A DNA stretch of 64,000 nucleotides. It comes from Nostoc parmelioides FACHB-3921. GTDB lineage: Bacteria; Cyanobacteriota; Cyanobacteriia; Cyanobacteriales; Nostocaceae. This document shows, piece after piece, positions 8,107 through 17,504 of the stretch. Position 1 is the stretch's first letter. Each line of letters starts with the position of its first letter. A model generated the notes under the pieces. The model searched no databases. It was given only the letters and a program-made list of their open reading frames with translations, and was not told the DNA's origin. Made by a program: the position numbers and the translations under genes. The stretch is taken from positions 1 to 64,000 of the forward strand of contig NZ_JACJQL010000013.1 in assembly GCF_014696625.1 (NCBI RefSeq), given 5' to 3'.

Positions 8107-9504
8107 ATGATTATGCTTGGAGAAATTTTCAACACTCGCTACGAGATTCAACAGCTATTAGGAAAAAAAGCAGGACGGCGGACATTACTTGCTAAAGATG
8201 TTGTCACTGGTGAATTAGTAATTGTCAAGCTGCTGGCTTTTAGTAGTGACTTTGAGTGGGATGATCTCAAGCTGTTTGAGCGTGAAGCTGAAACTCTCAA
8301 GTCTTTGTCTCATCCCCATATTCCTCAATATTTGGACTATTTTGAAGTAAATTCCCCTACTATCAAAGGGTTTGCCCTTGTACAGAGTTATATCTCAGCC
8401 CAAACTTTAGAGCAATACTTACAATCTGGGCGTAGTTTTAGTGAATCTGATATTAAACAAATAGCCACAGCAATTTTAGAGATTCTCATATATCTACATG
8501 GGTTGTATCCGCCTGTTATTCACCGTGATATTAAGCCTAGCAATATTTTGTTGGGAGAGCGTTCTGGTAATCATGTCGGTCAGGTATATCTAGTAGATTT
8601 TGGTTCTGTACAGACGGCTTTGGGTGCAGAAGGTGGGACAAGGACGGTAGTAGGAACCTACGGATATATGCCCCCAGAACAATTTGGTGGACGTACAGTC
8701 GCAGCGTCTGACCTTTATAGCTTAGGAGCAACATTAATTTATTTGGTAACAGGTACTCACCCAGCAGATTTACCCCAAAAAGATTTTCGGATTCAATTTG
8801 AGTCAGTAGCTAACCTCAGTCCGGGTTTGACGGCTTGGTTAAAGACGATGACTGAACCCAGTGTGGAAAGACGCTTCAGTTCAGCACAGCAAGCACTCAA
8901 AGCCTTAGAAAGTTCACATCTTCCCACTCATAGTCAGTTAGTTATTGGTAAACCAGATTGGAGCAACATTCAACTAACTAAGGATGCAGATTCTCTAGAA
9001 ATACTGATTCCCCCCGTTGGTTTTCAGCCATCGATGGTATTTATGGGATTATTTGCGATCGCCTGGAATTCTTTCATTTTATTTTGGACAATAGGCGCAC
9101 TCTCAGCACCTTTCCCCGTTAACATCCCTTTTGCTTTATTCTCCCTGCCTTTCTGGGGTGCTGGCTATTTTATGGCTTACACTTTTCTCCTCAGTTTATT
9201 TGGGCGCAACCGGCTACGCTTGAATAGAGAACAAATTACTTTCACCCATGAATTATTTGGTTTTAAATTTCATCGTCCTCGCCCTGTATCAAGAGACAGT
9301 ATTACCAAATTAGTTTACATATCCAGACATTTAACAAAAGATTCTGAAGGTGCTAAAACTCAAGTACCAGCACAATTAGAGATTTGGGCTGGAGTTCAGA
9401 AATATCAACTGGGAACTAACACAGCCATTCAATCAGAAACAGAACTAGAATGGCTAGCCCAAGAATTAAGCGATTGGTTAAATATCCCCATCCAGAGAGA
9501 ATAA
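8107..9504 (+). CDS. Ser/Thr protein kinase with C-terminal membrane segments
   Basis: Eukaryotic-type (Hanks) kinase of 465 residues. The N-terminal domain (about 10-265) has the ATP-binding lysine in ELVIVKLLAF (about K41), catalytic loop HRDIKPSN (about 139-146), DFG (164-166) and GTYGYMPPEQFGG as activation segment. The glycine-rich loop is degenerate: GKKAGR instead of GxGxxG. Behind a linker come two or three hydrophobic segments (about 310-375) and a cytosolic beta-rich C-terminal domain of about 100 residues that I do not recognise. Starts at ATG 8107 or ATG 8113. It is divergent from cbiT with a 70-bp shared upstream region. Substrates are unknown. Confidence 0.88.
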   Translation: MIMLGEIFNTRYEIQQLLGKKAGRRTLLAKDVVTGELVIVKLLAFSSDFEWDDLKLFEREAETLKSLSHPHIPQYLDYFEVNSPTIKGFALVQSYISAQTLEQYLQSGRSFSESDIKQIATAILEILIYLHGLYPPVIHRDIKPSNILLGERSGNHVGQVYLVDFGSVQTALGAEGGTRTVVGTYGYMPPEQFGGRTVAASDLYSLGATLIYLVTGTHPADLPQKDFRIQFESVANLSPGLTAWLKTMTEPSVERRFSSAQQALKALESSHLPTHSQLVIGKPDWSNIQLTKDADSLEILIPPVGFQPSMVFMGLFAIAWNSFILFWTIGALSAPFPVNIPFALFSLPFWGAGYFMAYTFLLSLFGRNRLRLNREQITFTHELFGFKFHRPRPVSRDSITKLVYISRHLTKDSEGAKTQVPAQLEIWAGVQKYQLGTNTAIQSETELEWLAQELSDWLNIPIQRE

Positions 9505-9739
9505 TTAGATTAGCAAATGTTTAAAATTTCTGAACCCCTCTGCCCTTGCGTTAAAAAATCAAACTTAACTTCCTAGAAATGCGAGATAAGTCTTAATATC
9601 TTTAATAGTTGAGGAAAAAACTTCTAAAATATATATCTCAAGCATACTAGCAACAAGAGATTGTCAGACATCGTACACTTAAAAAGCCAACCGATAATTG
9701 CATCTTGCTGTTAATTAAAAAGTTTAAGAGGAAATTGAT

Positions 9740-9913
9740 ATGTTATTTGGACTAGGATGGCCGGAAGTCGCAATCATTGTCGTTGTGGCCGTAGTCATAT
9801 TCGGCCCAAAAAAAATTCCCGAACTGGGAAGCGCACTAGGTAAAACCTTGAGAGGTTTTAAGGAGGAGTTGAAAACTCCTAGTGAGGATACCAACCCGGA
9901 AGAAGAAAAATAA
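9740..9913 (+). CDS. tatA: Twin-arginine translocase subunit TatA
   Basis: A 57-residue protein: one N-terminal membrane helix (MLFGLGWPEVAIIVVVAVVI) followed by the FGPKKIPELG hinge and the amphipathic helix SALGKTLRGFKEEL, then an acidic tail. This is the TatA/TatE/Hcf106 pattern. It would form the protein-conducting part of the Tat pathway in thylakoid and plasma membranes. Start ATG 9740 is preceded by AGAGGAAATT, a good ribosome site. It stands alone, tail to tail with cphA. Confidence 0.92.
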   Translation: MLFGLGWPEVAIIVVVAVVIFGPKKIPELGSALGKTLRGFKEELKTPSEDTNPEEEK

Positions 9914-9946
9914 GAAATTCCAATTAAGAAGATTCAGCAACGGTCA

Positions 9947-9980
9947 ATAGTGGAGATGGGAATGACCACATCTCTACTAT
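9947..9980. terminator. Hairpin between tatA and cphA
   Basis: ATAGTGGAGATG (9947-9958) pairs with CATCTCTACTAT (9969-9980) over 12 bp with one G-T pair. It sits between two converging genes, overlapping neither, and fits a bidirectional transcription stop. Confidence 0.55.
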
Positions 9981-9983
9981 CGA

Positions 9984-12689
9984 CTACAGCAAAGTATTAA
10001 TTACTGAAGAAGATGCTACGCCATTTTGGTTATCTATAACACTTGTCGAGGGATTTTGTTGCTGTATCTCCTCTTTGACTAATCCACGCAGTTTAATTAA
10101 CTTAATAGCACGGCTAACGCTTTCTGGTAGGATGACCACCAAACCGTTCGCGGGAGCCATATCCAAGCCCTTGTTAATTGCTTGAGTTTCATCCAGAATG
10201 GACTCATAACGAGCATCTGGCTTAACTTGGGTGATGCCTTTGGTAATCAACTCGGAAGCTGAACCCCTTGGTCTGCCTCTGGTATCGTCGTCTTCTTTGA
10301 CGATGATATAATCAAAAATTTCGGCGGCTAGTTTGCCTAAGGTGACAAAATCTTCGTCACGGCGATCGCCAGGCCCACCGACTACACCAATGCGTTGTCC
10401 ACTTGTCCAGTTACGTACAAAAGCGCCTACAGCTTCGTAACTAGCTGGGTTGTGAGCATAGTCAACTAAGGCGTGGTAGTTGCCCAAATTGAATAAGTTC
10501 ATCCGTCCTGGGGTTTGACTCACGGAAGCCCGGAAGGTTCTTAAGCCAGCGCGAATTTGCTCAATGGAGACGTTCTGTACAAAGGCTGCCAAACTAGCGG
10601 CTAAGGCGTTAGCAATCATAAATGGTGCGCGCCCACCCATTGTCAAGGGGATTTGTTCTGCCCTTTCGATGCGGTGTGTCCAATCGCCTTTGACGATTGA
10701 CAGATAGCCATTTTCATAAACGGCTGCTACTCCGCCCTTCTGGATATGCTTCCGCACCAATTCCGAGTCGGGATTCATGGTGAAGTAGGCAATATTGGCT
10801 TTAGTTTTTTCTGCCATTGCAGCGACGCGGCGATCGTCGGCGTTGAGTACTGCATAACCATCAGGATACACCGATTCCGCTACCACGCTTTTCAGGTTAG
10901 CCAACTGATCAATAGTGTCAATGTCACCAATTCCTAAGTGATCGGCTGCCACATTTAACACTACACCTACATTAGCAGACTCAAAGCCTAAGCCAGAGCG
11001 CAAAATACCGCCACGGGCTGTTTCCAAAACTGCAACCTCGACGGTTGGGTCTTGTAAGATGACGTGAGCGCTTTGAGGCCCAGTGTTATCACCAGATTCA
11101 ACCAAGTAATCACCGATATATGTTCCATCGGTAGTTGTATAGCCTACTACTTTACCTGTTTGCTTGTAAATGTGTGCCAGCAGGCGGGTAGTGGTGGTTT
11201 TACCGTTAGTGCCGGTGACGCTGAGGATGGGAATGCGGCCGGATTGTTCGTTGGGGAAGAGCATATCCATAACTGCACCGGCAACGTTGCGGGGAATGCC
11301 TTGGCTGGGGGCTACGTGCATTCTAAAGCCTGGTGCAGCGTTGACTTCGACAATTACACCATCTAACTCCCTTAAGGGGCGGCTAATGTCGGTAGTGACG
11401 ATATCTAGTCCGGCGATATCCAAACCGATAATCTTGACTACTCTTTGGGCTAACCAGACGTTTTCTGGGTGAATTTCGTCTGTCTTATCTACAGCAGTAC
11501 CACCTGTACTAAGGTTGGCAGTTGCCCTTAAATAACAAATCGTGCCTTTTGGTGGCACGCTGTTGAGTGTAAAACCTGCCCTTTCGAGTAGTTGGTAACT
11601 AGTCCGGTCTAGTTCTATCTTGGTGAGGACTTTATCATGACCGTCGCCACGGTTGGGGTCTTGGTTTATTTCTTCTATTAGTTCGGCGATGGTGGAGCGA
11701 CCGTTACCAATCACATGAGCTGGTACACGTTCGGCAACGGCCACGACTTTACCATCTACCACTAGTACTCTGTGGTCGCGCCCAACGTAATATCGCTCAA
11801 CAATGATTGACCGGGAAACTTGTCTAGCTGCTTCGTAAGCGGCTTCAGCTTCTTCCCAACTTCTAATATCGATTGTAATACCGCGTCCATGATTGCCATC
11901 TAGGGGCTTGATTACAATCGGATAACCGCCAACATATTCAATGGCTTCTTCCAAATCATCCAAGAAATTAATGACTGTACCCCTGGGTACTGGCACGCCA
12001 GATGCGGCTAAGATGCGTTTGGTTGCTTCTTTATCGCAAGCTAGTTCTACGCCTAAAATACCCGTTTTATCGGTCATGGTGGCTTGCATCCGCTTATGAT
12101 TCACGCCATAGCCTAGTTGAATCAAAAAGCGTGCGCTCAGCTGCATCCAAGGGATACCACGTTTCTCTGCTTCTTTGACAATTGCTTCGGTGGAGGGACC
12201 CAGGGAAGCATCACGCCATAAATCTTTCAGGTCTTGTATGTCTTGCTCTAGTTCTGCCTTGGGGTATCGACCGCGATCTACAATGCTTTGGCACAACCTG
12301 ACAGCTGCTCGTCCAGCATAGCGTCCCGCTTCCTCGTTTAAATACTCGATTACTACCTGATAAATTCCGGGTGTGGCAGTTTCACGGGTACGACCAAAGC
12401 CCACGTGCATTCCAGCTAATTCTTGGAGTTCTAGGGCTACGTGTTCCACGATATGACCCATCATGGTGCCTTCTCGCACTCTCATCAAAAAACCACCATG
12501 ACAGCCAGGCGAGCAATAATGACCTTCCAGACTTGGCAGCGCCTCTACTAATCCTTCATAAAATCCGGGGATTTCATTTGATGGCGTCTCGGCAAGGGTT
12601 TCCAAATCGAGGCGCATGACGATCAGTTTGTGGCGTCGAATGCTCCAGTAGTTTGGGCCGCGTAAGGTCTGGATCTTGAGGATTCTCAT
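9984..12689 (-). CDS. cphA: Cyanophycin synthetase
   Basis: ATP-dependent polymerase that builds cyanophycin (multi-L-arginyl-poly-L-aspartate), the nitrogen reserve granule. About 901 residues, the family length. Order: N-terminal domain from MRILKIQTLRGPNYW; ATP-grasp domain (ASGVPVPRGTVINFLDDLEE, IVIKPLDGNHGRGITIDI, DGVIVEVNAAPGFRMH); then a Mur-ligase-like domain with P-loop VTGTNGKTTTTRLLA, DHLG and VDYAHNPASY. I place the start at ATG 12689, which begins the conserved N terminus; an earlier start at 12719 adds ten residues. It follows cphB in the same direction with a 172-bp spacer. All key motifs are intact. Confidence 0.97.
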   Translation of the reverse strand: MRILKIQTLRGPNYWSIRRHKLIVMRLDLETLAETPSNEIPGFYEGLVEALPSLEGHYCSPGCHGGFLMRVREGTMMGHIVEHVALELQELAGMHVGFGRTRETATPGIYQVVIEYLNEEAGRYAGRAAVRLCQSIVDRGRYPKAELEQDIQDLKDLWRDASLGPSTEAIVKEAEKRGIPWMQLSARFLIQLGYGVNHKRMQATMTDKTGILGVELACDKEATKRILAASGVPVPRGTVINFLDDLEEAIEYVGGYPIVIKPLDGNHGRGITIDIRSWEEAEAAYEAARQVSRSIIVERYYVGRDHRVLVVDGKVVAVAERVPAHVIGNGRSTIAELIEEINQDPNRGDGHDKVLTKIELDRTSYQLLERAGFTLNSVPPKGTICYLRATANLSTGGTAVDKTDEIHPENVWLAQRVVKIIGLDIAGLDIVTTDISRPLRELDGVIVEVNAAPGFRMHVAPSQGIPRNVAGAVMDMLFPNEQSGRIPILSVTGTNGKTTTTRLLAHIYKQTGKVVGYTTTDGTYIGDYLVESGDNTGPQSAHVILQDPTVEVAVLETARGGILRSGLGFESANVGVVLNVAADHLGIGDIDTIDQLANLKSVVAESVYPDGYAVLNADDRRVAAMAEKTKANIAYFTMNPDSELVRKHIQKGGVAAVYENGYLSIVKGDWTHRIERAEQIPLTMGGRAPFMIANALAASLAAFVQNVSIEQIRAGLRTFRASVSQTPGRMNLFNLGNYHALVDYAHNPASYEAVGAFVRNWTSGQRIGVVGGPGDRRDEDFVTLGKLAAEIFDYIIVKEDDDTRGRPRGSASELITKGITQVKPDARYESILDETQAINKGLDMAPANGLVVILPESVSRAIKLIKLRGLVKEEIQQQNPSTSVIDNQNGVASSSVINTLL

Positions 12690-12861
12690 GGGAATAGGTA
12701 GATGGAGATTCGGAACCAAAATTCTAGTTTCTTACTGGAATTGATCGCTAAACTGTTCATGAAAAACAGTTTTTATCTTTTTACATGGTATTCCTCTGAT
12801 TTTTTTACAGCAGGAAATAAATTAAAGATCAATTCAGTCTAACCTCAGGTACTCTATTCCG

Positions 12862-13725
12862 TCAGCTGGAGATCCGGTGTACCGCAGGCAATACAGTCCT
12901 TTGGTACAGATGGAAGCGATCGCCATAGCTGAGGATATGCAGACGTAAGTTATGCACGGTTAAAGGTTCGTTAGCGCCAACGTGGGGTTCGTTGGTGTGG
13001 GTGAGTTCAGTGGGATCGACGATGGTGACACTGCCTTTACCCAAGACTTGGAGCCAACCATCACGCTCAAATACAGCACAAGTATCTTCATCAATGCCAA
13101 TACCTAGTCTATCGGGGTGAGCAGCGACCGCACTAATGAGGCGACCCATCCGATTACGGTTGTGGAAATGTTGATCAACAATCACTTCGGGAATTAACCC
13201 CAAACCTGTTGCCATATCCACTAGGGAACGATTAGGTGTTTCACCACTACCGCCGCCAGCAATCATGTGATGCCCCATCACTGCTGCCCCAGCACTTGTG
13301 CCTGCCAGAGTTAGTTGCCCGCCTCTCACTCGCTGCCGGATTATTTCCATTACTGGTGTATCAGACAATACACCACACAGGCGCAGTTGGTCTCCTCCGG
13401 TTAAGAAAACACCACTACAGGCTTCGAGGGATGCCTTGACCTGAGAAGATTCGCATTGTTCCCGTTCACGGATGTCTAAAATTTCGACCTTTTCAGCACC
13501 CATTTCTTCAAAAATGCGAATATAACGTCCACCGATAATCGCAGGTTCGCGGGAGGCAGATGGAATAATTGTAATATAGGCTTTGCTTGCACCAGCTCGT
13601 CCAAAAAAAGTTCTGAGGATTTCGCGTCCATGAACTTTATCTTCTGCGCCTCCGATTACGAGAACGGCGGTCTTAGTTGCTTGGGGTGTCCTCATTTCCA
13701 GCGATTTAGCTTGTAATTGCGGCAT
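12862..13725 (-). CDS. cphB: Cyanophycinase
   Basis: Serine-type exopeptidase (S51-like) that cuts cyanophycin to beta-Asp-Arg dipeptides. 287 residues from ATG 13725. The nucleophile is in LTLAGTSAGAAVMGHHMIAGG; also visible are VLVIGGAEDKVHGREIL at the N terminus, GVFLTGGDQLRLCG and VIVDQHFHNRNRMGRLISA. The start is fixed by AGGAG seven bases upstream; the open frame runs on to 13854 but that extension encodes a tandemly repeated 15-residue unit from a dispersed DNA repeat and is probably not translated. Upstream of cphA in the same direction, so likely a cphB-cphA operon. Confidence 0.96.
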   Translation of the reverse strand: MPQLQAKSLEMRTPQATKTAVLVIGGAEDKVHGREILRTFFGRAGASKAYITIIPSASREPAIIGGRYIRIFEEMGAEKVEILDIREREQCESSQVKASLEACSGVFLTGGDQLRLCGVLSDTPVMEIIRQRVRGGQLTLAGTSAGAAVMGHHMIAGGGSGETPNRSLVDMATGLGLIPEVIVDQHFHNRNRMGRLISAVAAHPDRLGIGIDEDTCAVFERDGWLQVLGKGSVTIVDPTELTHTNEPHVGANEPLTVHNLRLHILSYGDRFHLYQRTVLPAVHRISS

Positions 13726-13751
13726 TGTGTTTCTCCTGTCAACAACTTTAG

Positions 13752-13841
13752 GAGCCATCGCTGTGGACGGGTTTCCCGGCTTGTGGCGAATGGCGTGAGC
13801 CATCGCTGTGGAAGGGTTTCCCGACTTGTGGCGAATGGCGT
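13752..13841. repeat. Two tandem 45-bp repeats upstream of cphB
   Basis: Units 13752-13796 and 13797-13841 are identical except for three positions. Each begins GAGCCATCGCTGTGGA and ends GCGAATGGCGT. They lie in the leader of cphB. The unit length is a multiple of three, so it keeps a frame open ahead of cphB without being clearly coding. Confidence 0.85.
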
Positions 13842-14085
13842 GTGAATTTAACAAGGTTTAGGAGCCTGATGATGTTCGCACTTTGCTTTTTTCCTGAGGA
13901 CACTGCAACATATGCACACAAAGCCTCATGATTTGTATGTCCCGTGTCCCCAAAGCCAGCGCCTTGTTCTTCACCTGTCCACTTTTTCCAGACTGGCTCA
14001 TTAGTGCTTGGGGTTCAGGTTCCCCTCTGGCGCTAGGAATTAGTTTTCCCATCTGGGCTAGGAGTGAGCAGGTCATTACACACAT

Positions 14086-14333
14086 TTTCTGAGGCTGGCT
14101 CGACGCATCCTGTAAGTTGTTAACTTGGTTAGATTATTTATTTAAATGGTAGTTGTGACAATATTTAAACATAAATTAAGTAATTAGAAAAACTTTTGAT
14201 CCCAAGAAAAAGCAACAGTTCTAGTACTTTTAGATACTATTGTGAAAGCCTATCTGTACTTTTACCCTGTGTAAGCATCTTGTGTTTGATAGTCATTCAA
14301 ATCTAAGATTAGTGTTCTCGAATACGAATTACT
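14086..14333. promoter_or_regulatory. Intergenic region with a candidate NtcA box
   Basis: This 250-bp A/T-rich region lies between the cphB leader and trmD. It holds GTACTTTTAGATAC (14224-14237), a match to the GTA-N8-TAC consensus of the nitrogen regulator NtcA, with TACTTT (14257-14262) about 19 bp further on the plus strand as a possible -10. The motif is palindromic and could serve either side. Such matches occur by chance every few kb, so this stays a candidate. Confidence 0.3.
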
Positions 14334-15074
14334 GTGCGTTTTGATATAGTTACACTTTTTCCTGACTGTTTTACCTCAGTTCTTAGCTCCGGCCTGCTGG
14401 GTAAAGCTCTTGCCAAACAAATTGCCCAAGTGAATTTGATAAATCCCAGAGATTTCACTACAGATAAGCACCGCAAGGTAGATGACGAACCTTATGGTGG
14501 CGGTGTAGGGATGTTGATGAAACCAGAACCGATTTTTAGTGCTGTAGAGTCACTGCCGATTTTAGAGCGCCGAGAAGTTATTTTGATGAGTCCCCAAGGG
14601 CAAACAATTAATCAGCCGCTATTACGAGAATTGGTCAGCAATTATGAGCAATTAGTAGTAATTTGTGGGCATTACGAAGGGGTAGATGATAGGGTATTAC
14701 ATTTAGTGACCCGCGAGGTATCTTTGGGGGATTTCATCCTCACAGGGGGAGAAATTCCGGCAATGGCATTAATTAACGGAGTGGTGCGATTGTTACCGGG
14801 AACTGTCGCCAAAACAGAATCCCTAACTGCGGAAAGTTTTGAGGAAGGTTTATTAGATTATCCCCAGTACACCCGTCCGGCAAACTTTCGCGGCTGGAAA
14901 GTCCCTGATGTCTTGTTATCTGGAAATCACGCCGCCATTGCCCAATGGCGCTACGAACAACAAATTGAAAGAACCAGCGATCGCCGCCCTGATTTGCTAG
15001 AAAAATGGCAACAGGAGAAGAAGCAGGGGAGCAGGGAGCAGGGAGCAGGGGGAGAAATAACAACTGACAACTGA
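14334..15074 (+). CDS. trmD: tRNA (guanine-N1)-methyltransferase
   Basis: SPOUT-fold enzyme that makes m1G37 in tRNAs and prevents frameshifting. 246 residues from GTG 14334. Signatures: FDIVTLFPDCF, DEPYGGGVGMLMKPEP, VVICGHYEGVDDRV and GDFILTGGEIPAM (trefoil-knot SAM site), then DYPQYTRPANFRGW. The C terminus after LLEKWQQ runs into repeat DNA (GCAGGGAGCAGGGA units, 15018-15052) so its last 18 or so residues (EKKQGSREQGAGG and on) are translated repeat. ispF follows after 17 bp in the same direction. Confidence 0.95.
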   Translation: MRFDIVTLFPDCFTSVLSSGLLGKALAKQIAQVNLINPRDFTTDKHRKVDDEPYGGGVGMLMKPEPIFSAVESLPILERREVILMSPQGQTINQPLLRELVSNYEQLVVICGHYEGVDDRVLHLVTREVSLGDFILTGGEIPAMALINGVVRLLPGTVAKTESLTAESFEEGLLDYPQYTRPANFRGWKVPDVLLSGNHAAIAQWRYEQQIERTSDRRPDLLEKWQQEKKQGSREQGAGGEITTDN

Positions 15075-15091
15075 CAACTGACAACTGACTA

Positions 15092-15589
15092 ATGACTATG
15101 AGTATAAGAATTGGTAACGGCTACGATATTCACAGATTAGTGAGCGATCGCGCTTTAATTTTAGGCGGTGTTCACATTCCCCATGAACTAGGTTTATTGG
15201 GACATAGTGATGCGGATGTCCTCACTCACGCCATTATGGATGCCATGTTGGGGGCATTATCTTTGGGGGATATTGGTCATTATTTCCCCCCCACTGATCC
15301 CCAATGGGCTGGGGCAGATAGTTTAGTTTTGTTAAGTCAGGTAAATGAGTTAATTCTCACTCAAGGTTGGCGTATAGGTAACATTGACTCGGTAGTAGTT
15401 GCAGAACGTCCAAAGTTGAAGCCACACATTAAAACCATGCGTGACAAACTAGCAGATGTTTTGTCATTACAACCAAATCAAATTGGTATCAAAGCTACAA
15501 CTAATGAGAAACTTGGCCCTGTGGGACGAGAAGAAGGTATTTGTGCTTATGCTGTTGTCTTGCTGGTAAGTTCTAATGAGATCAGTTAA
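15092..15589 (+). CDS. ispF: 2-C-methyl-D-erythritol 2,4-cyclodiphosphate synthase
   Basis: Fifth enzyme of the MEP isoprenoid pathway, needed for carotenoids, phytol and quinones. Signatures: [10 protein letters not shown] (metal-binding Asp and His), [25 protein letters not shown] and [16 protein letters not shown]. 165 residues from ATG 15092, or 163 from ATG 15098; both give the family N terminus. Lies right behind trmD and may be cotranscribed. Confidence 0.96.
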   Translation: MTMSIRIGNGYDIHRLVSDRALILGGVHIPHELGLLGHSDADVLTHAIMDAMLGALSLGDIGHYFPPTDPQWAGADSLVLLSQVNELILTQGWRIGNIDSVVVAERPKLKPHIKTMRDKLADVLSLQPNQIGIKATTNEKLGPVGREEGICAYAVVLLVSSNEIS

Positions 15590-15670
15590 CTCAAAATTGG
15601 AGGATGGAGAATGCAGGCAAAAATGCAACATAGCTAAAATATTAAATCAACTATTAGTGCATCTAAATTT

Positions 15671-17458
15671 ATGCCATATACAAATAATCTCATTTCCTTA
15701 ATTAAGCGTTTTTGGATACTCATAATTATGGCTGCATTTACAGCAGTTACACTTGCAGCCTGTAACCCATCAAATTTTAGAAGTTCTGCTGCTCAAATCC
15801 CACAATTAGTAACTAGTATTCTCAGCGATCCTAAAACATTTAACTATCCTTTAAGTTCGGAATCACCTAATGTTTTTGGGTTGATTTATGAGGGTTTAAT
15901 TAGCGAAAATTATGATACTGGTGAAGTCGAGCCAGCTTTAGCAGAATCTTGGACAATTTCTGAAGATAAATTAAAAATTGTTTTCACTCTCCGTGAGGGT
16001 TTAAAGTGGTCTGATGGGCAACCACTAACTGTAGATGATGTTGTATTTACTTACAATGACATTTACTTTAACGAAGCCATTCCTACGGATATCAGAGATA
16101 TTATGAGGATTGGTGAAAGTCGGAAATTGCCAACCGTCAGAAAAGTAGATAGTCGTCGAGTTGAGTTTGCTGTTCCGGAACCGTTTGCGCCTTTTTTACG
16201 TAGTGCGACAGGTGCGGCAATCTTACCAGCCCATGCACTACGAGAATCTATACAAACCAAAGATAGTGAAGGTAAGCCCAAGTTTTTACAAAAATGGGGG
16301 GTAGATACACCACCAGACCAAATTGTCGTGAATGGTTTGTACAAATTGGAGCGTTATGACACCAGTGAACGTGTAGTTTTCCGACGCAATCCTTACTATT
16401 GGCGTAAAGGGCCAAAAGGTGAATCTCAACCTTATATTGAACGATTAGTTTGGCAAATTGTCGAATCAACAGATACCTCGTTACTACAATTTCGTTCTGG
16501 TGGTTTGGATAGTATTGGTGTTTCCCCAGACTACTTTTCTCTGCTGAAGGTGCAAGAAAAGCAAGGTAATTTCAAGATATATAATGGTGGCCCGGCGGCT
16601 GGGACAACTTTTATATTGTTTAATTTGAATAAGGGTAAAAGAGACGGTAAACCATTAGTTGATCCGGTAAAATCCCGTTGGTTTAATACAGTAGAATTTC
16701 GTCAAGCGGTGGCTTATGCAGTTGACCGCCAAACGATGATTAATAATATCTATCGGGGTTTGGGTCAAACGCAAGATTCTCCAATTTCTGTACAAAGTCC
16801 TTATTATCTGTCGCCCAAAGAAGGGTTAAAGGTTTACGATTACAACTTAGAAAAAGCCAAGCAATTATTATTGAAAGTGGGCTTTAAATATAATGCTCAA
16901 AATCAGTTGTTAGACTCCGAAGGTAATCGAGTCCGCTTTACATTGCTGACGAATGCTGGTAACAAGATTCGTGAGGCAATGGGGTCACAGATTAAACAAG
17001 ACTTGAGCAAAATCGGCATACAGGTAGATTTTACACCCTTGGCATGGAATACTTATACAGACAAGCTGGCGAATACTTTAGATTGGGAAGCTTCCATGCT
17101 GGGCTTGACTGGCGGTTTAGAACCGAATGATGGTGCTAACGTCTGGAATCCTGAAGGGGGATTACATATGTTTAACCAAAAGCCCCAAGCGGGACAAAAG
17201 CCCATTACAGGTTGGGAAGTAGCACCGTGGGAAGCGAAAATTGGTCAACTATACATCCAAGGTGCTAGAGAGTTGGACGAAACCAAGCGTAAAGCAATCT
17301 ATGCCGAAACCCAAAGAATCACTCAAGAGAATTTACCATTCATTTACTTGGTAAATCCATATTCATTATCCGCAGTACGCGATCGCTTTGCAGGTATTCG
17401 CTTCTCAGCACTAGGCGGTGCATTCTGGAACTTGTACGAAATCAAAATAGTTAAGTAG
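15671..17458 (+). CDS. ABC transporter substrate-binding lipoprotein, family 5 (peptide/nickel type)
   Basis: A 595-residue periplasmic solute-binding protein of the SBP_bac_5 (OppA/DppA) family. The signal segment FWILIIMAAFTAVTLAAC ends in a lipobox with Cys about residue 31, so it should be a lipoprotein. The family signature AESWTISEDKLKIVFTLREG and WSDGQPLTVDDVVFTYND is clear, as is FRQAVAYAVDRQTMI later. No permease or ATPase genes are adjacent, so partners are elsewhere and the ligand is unknown. The downstream larB gene is in the same direction. Confidence 0.9.
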   Translation: MPYTNNLISLIKRFWILIIMAAFTAVTLAACNPSNFRSSAAQIPQLVTSILSDPKTFNYPLSSESPNVFGLIYEGLISENYDTGEVEPALAESWTISEDKLKIVFTLREGLKWSDGQPLTVDDVVFTYNDIYFNEAIPTDIRDIMRIGESRKLPTVRKVDSRRVEFAVPEPFAPFLRSATGAAILPAHALRESIQTKDSEGKPKFLQKWGVDTPPDQIVVNGLYKLERYDTSERVVFRRNPYYWRKGPKGESQPYIERLVWQIVESTDTSLLQFRSGGLDSIGVSPDYFSLLKVQEKQGNFKIYNGGPAAGTTFILFNLNKGKRDGKPLVDPVKSRWFNTVEFRQAVAYAVDRQTMINNIYRGLGQTQDSPISVQSPYYLSPKEGLKVYDYNLEKAKQLLLKVGFKYNAQNQLLDSEGNRVRFTLLTNAGNKIREAMGSQIKQDLSKIGIQVDFTPLAWNTYTDKLANTLDWEASMLGLTGGLEPNDGANVWNPEGGLHMFNQKPQAGQKPITGWEVAPWEAKIGQLYIQGARELDETKRKAIYAETQRITQENLPFIYLVNPYSLSAVRDRFAGIRFSALGGAFWNLYEIKIVK

Positions 17459-17504
17459 TCAGTTGTCAGTCAACCGTCAACCGTCCCTACTCCCTAAAAT
17501 TACC

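Noticed and set aside
8036..8135. Longer start for CbiT at 8135
   Set aside because: The extra 33 residues are unlike the family and overlap the divergent kinase gene.
10746..11472. Plus-strand frames inside cphA
   Set aside because: They are shadows of the strongly conserved cphA frame.
13858..14085. 75-codon open frame upstream of cphB on the minus strand
   Set aside because: Composition and content do not look like a protein family; it lies in the repeat-rich cphB leader and has no convincing ribosome site.
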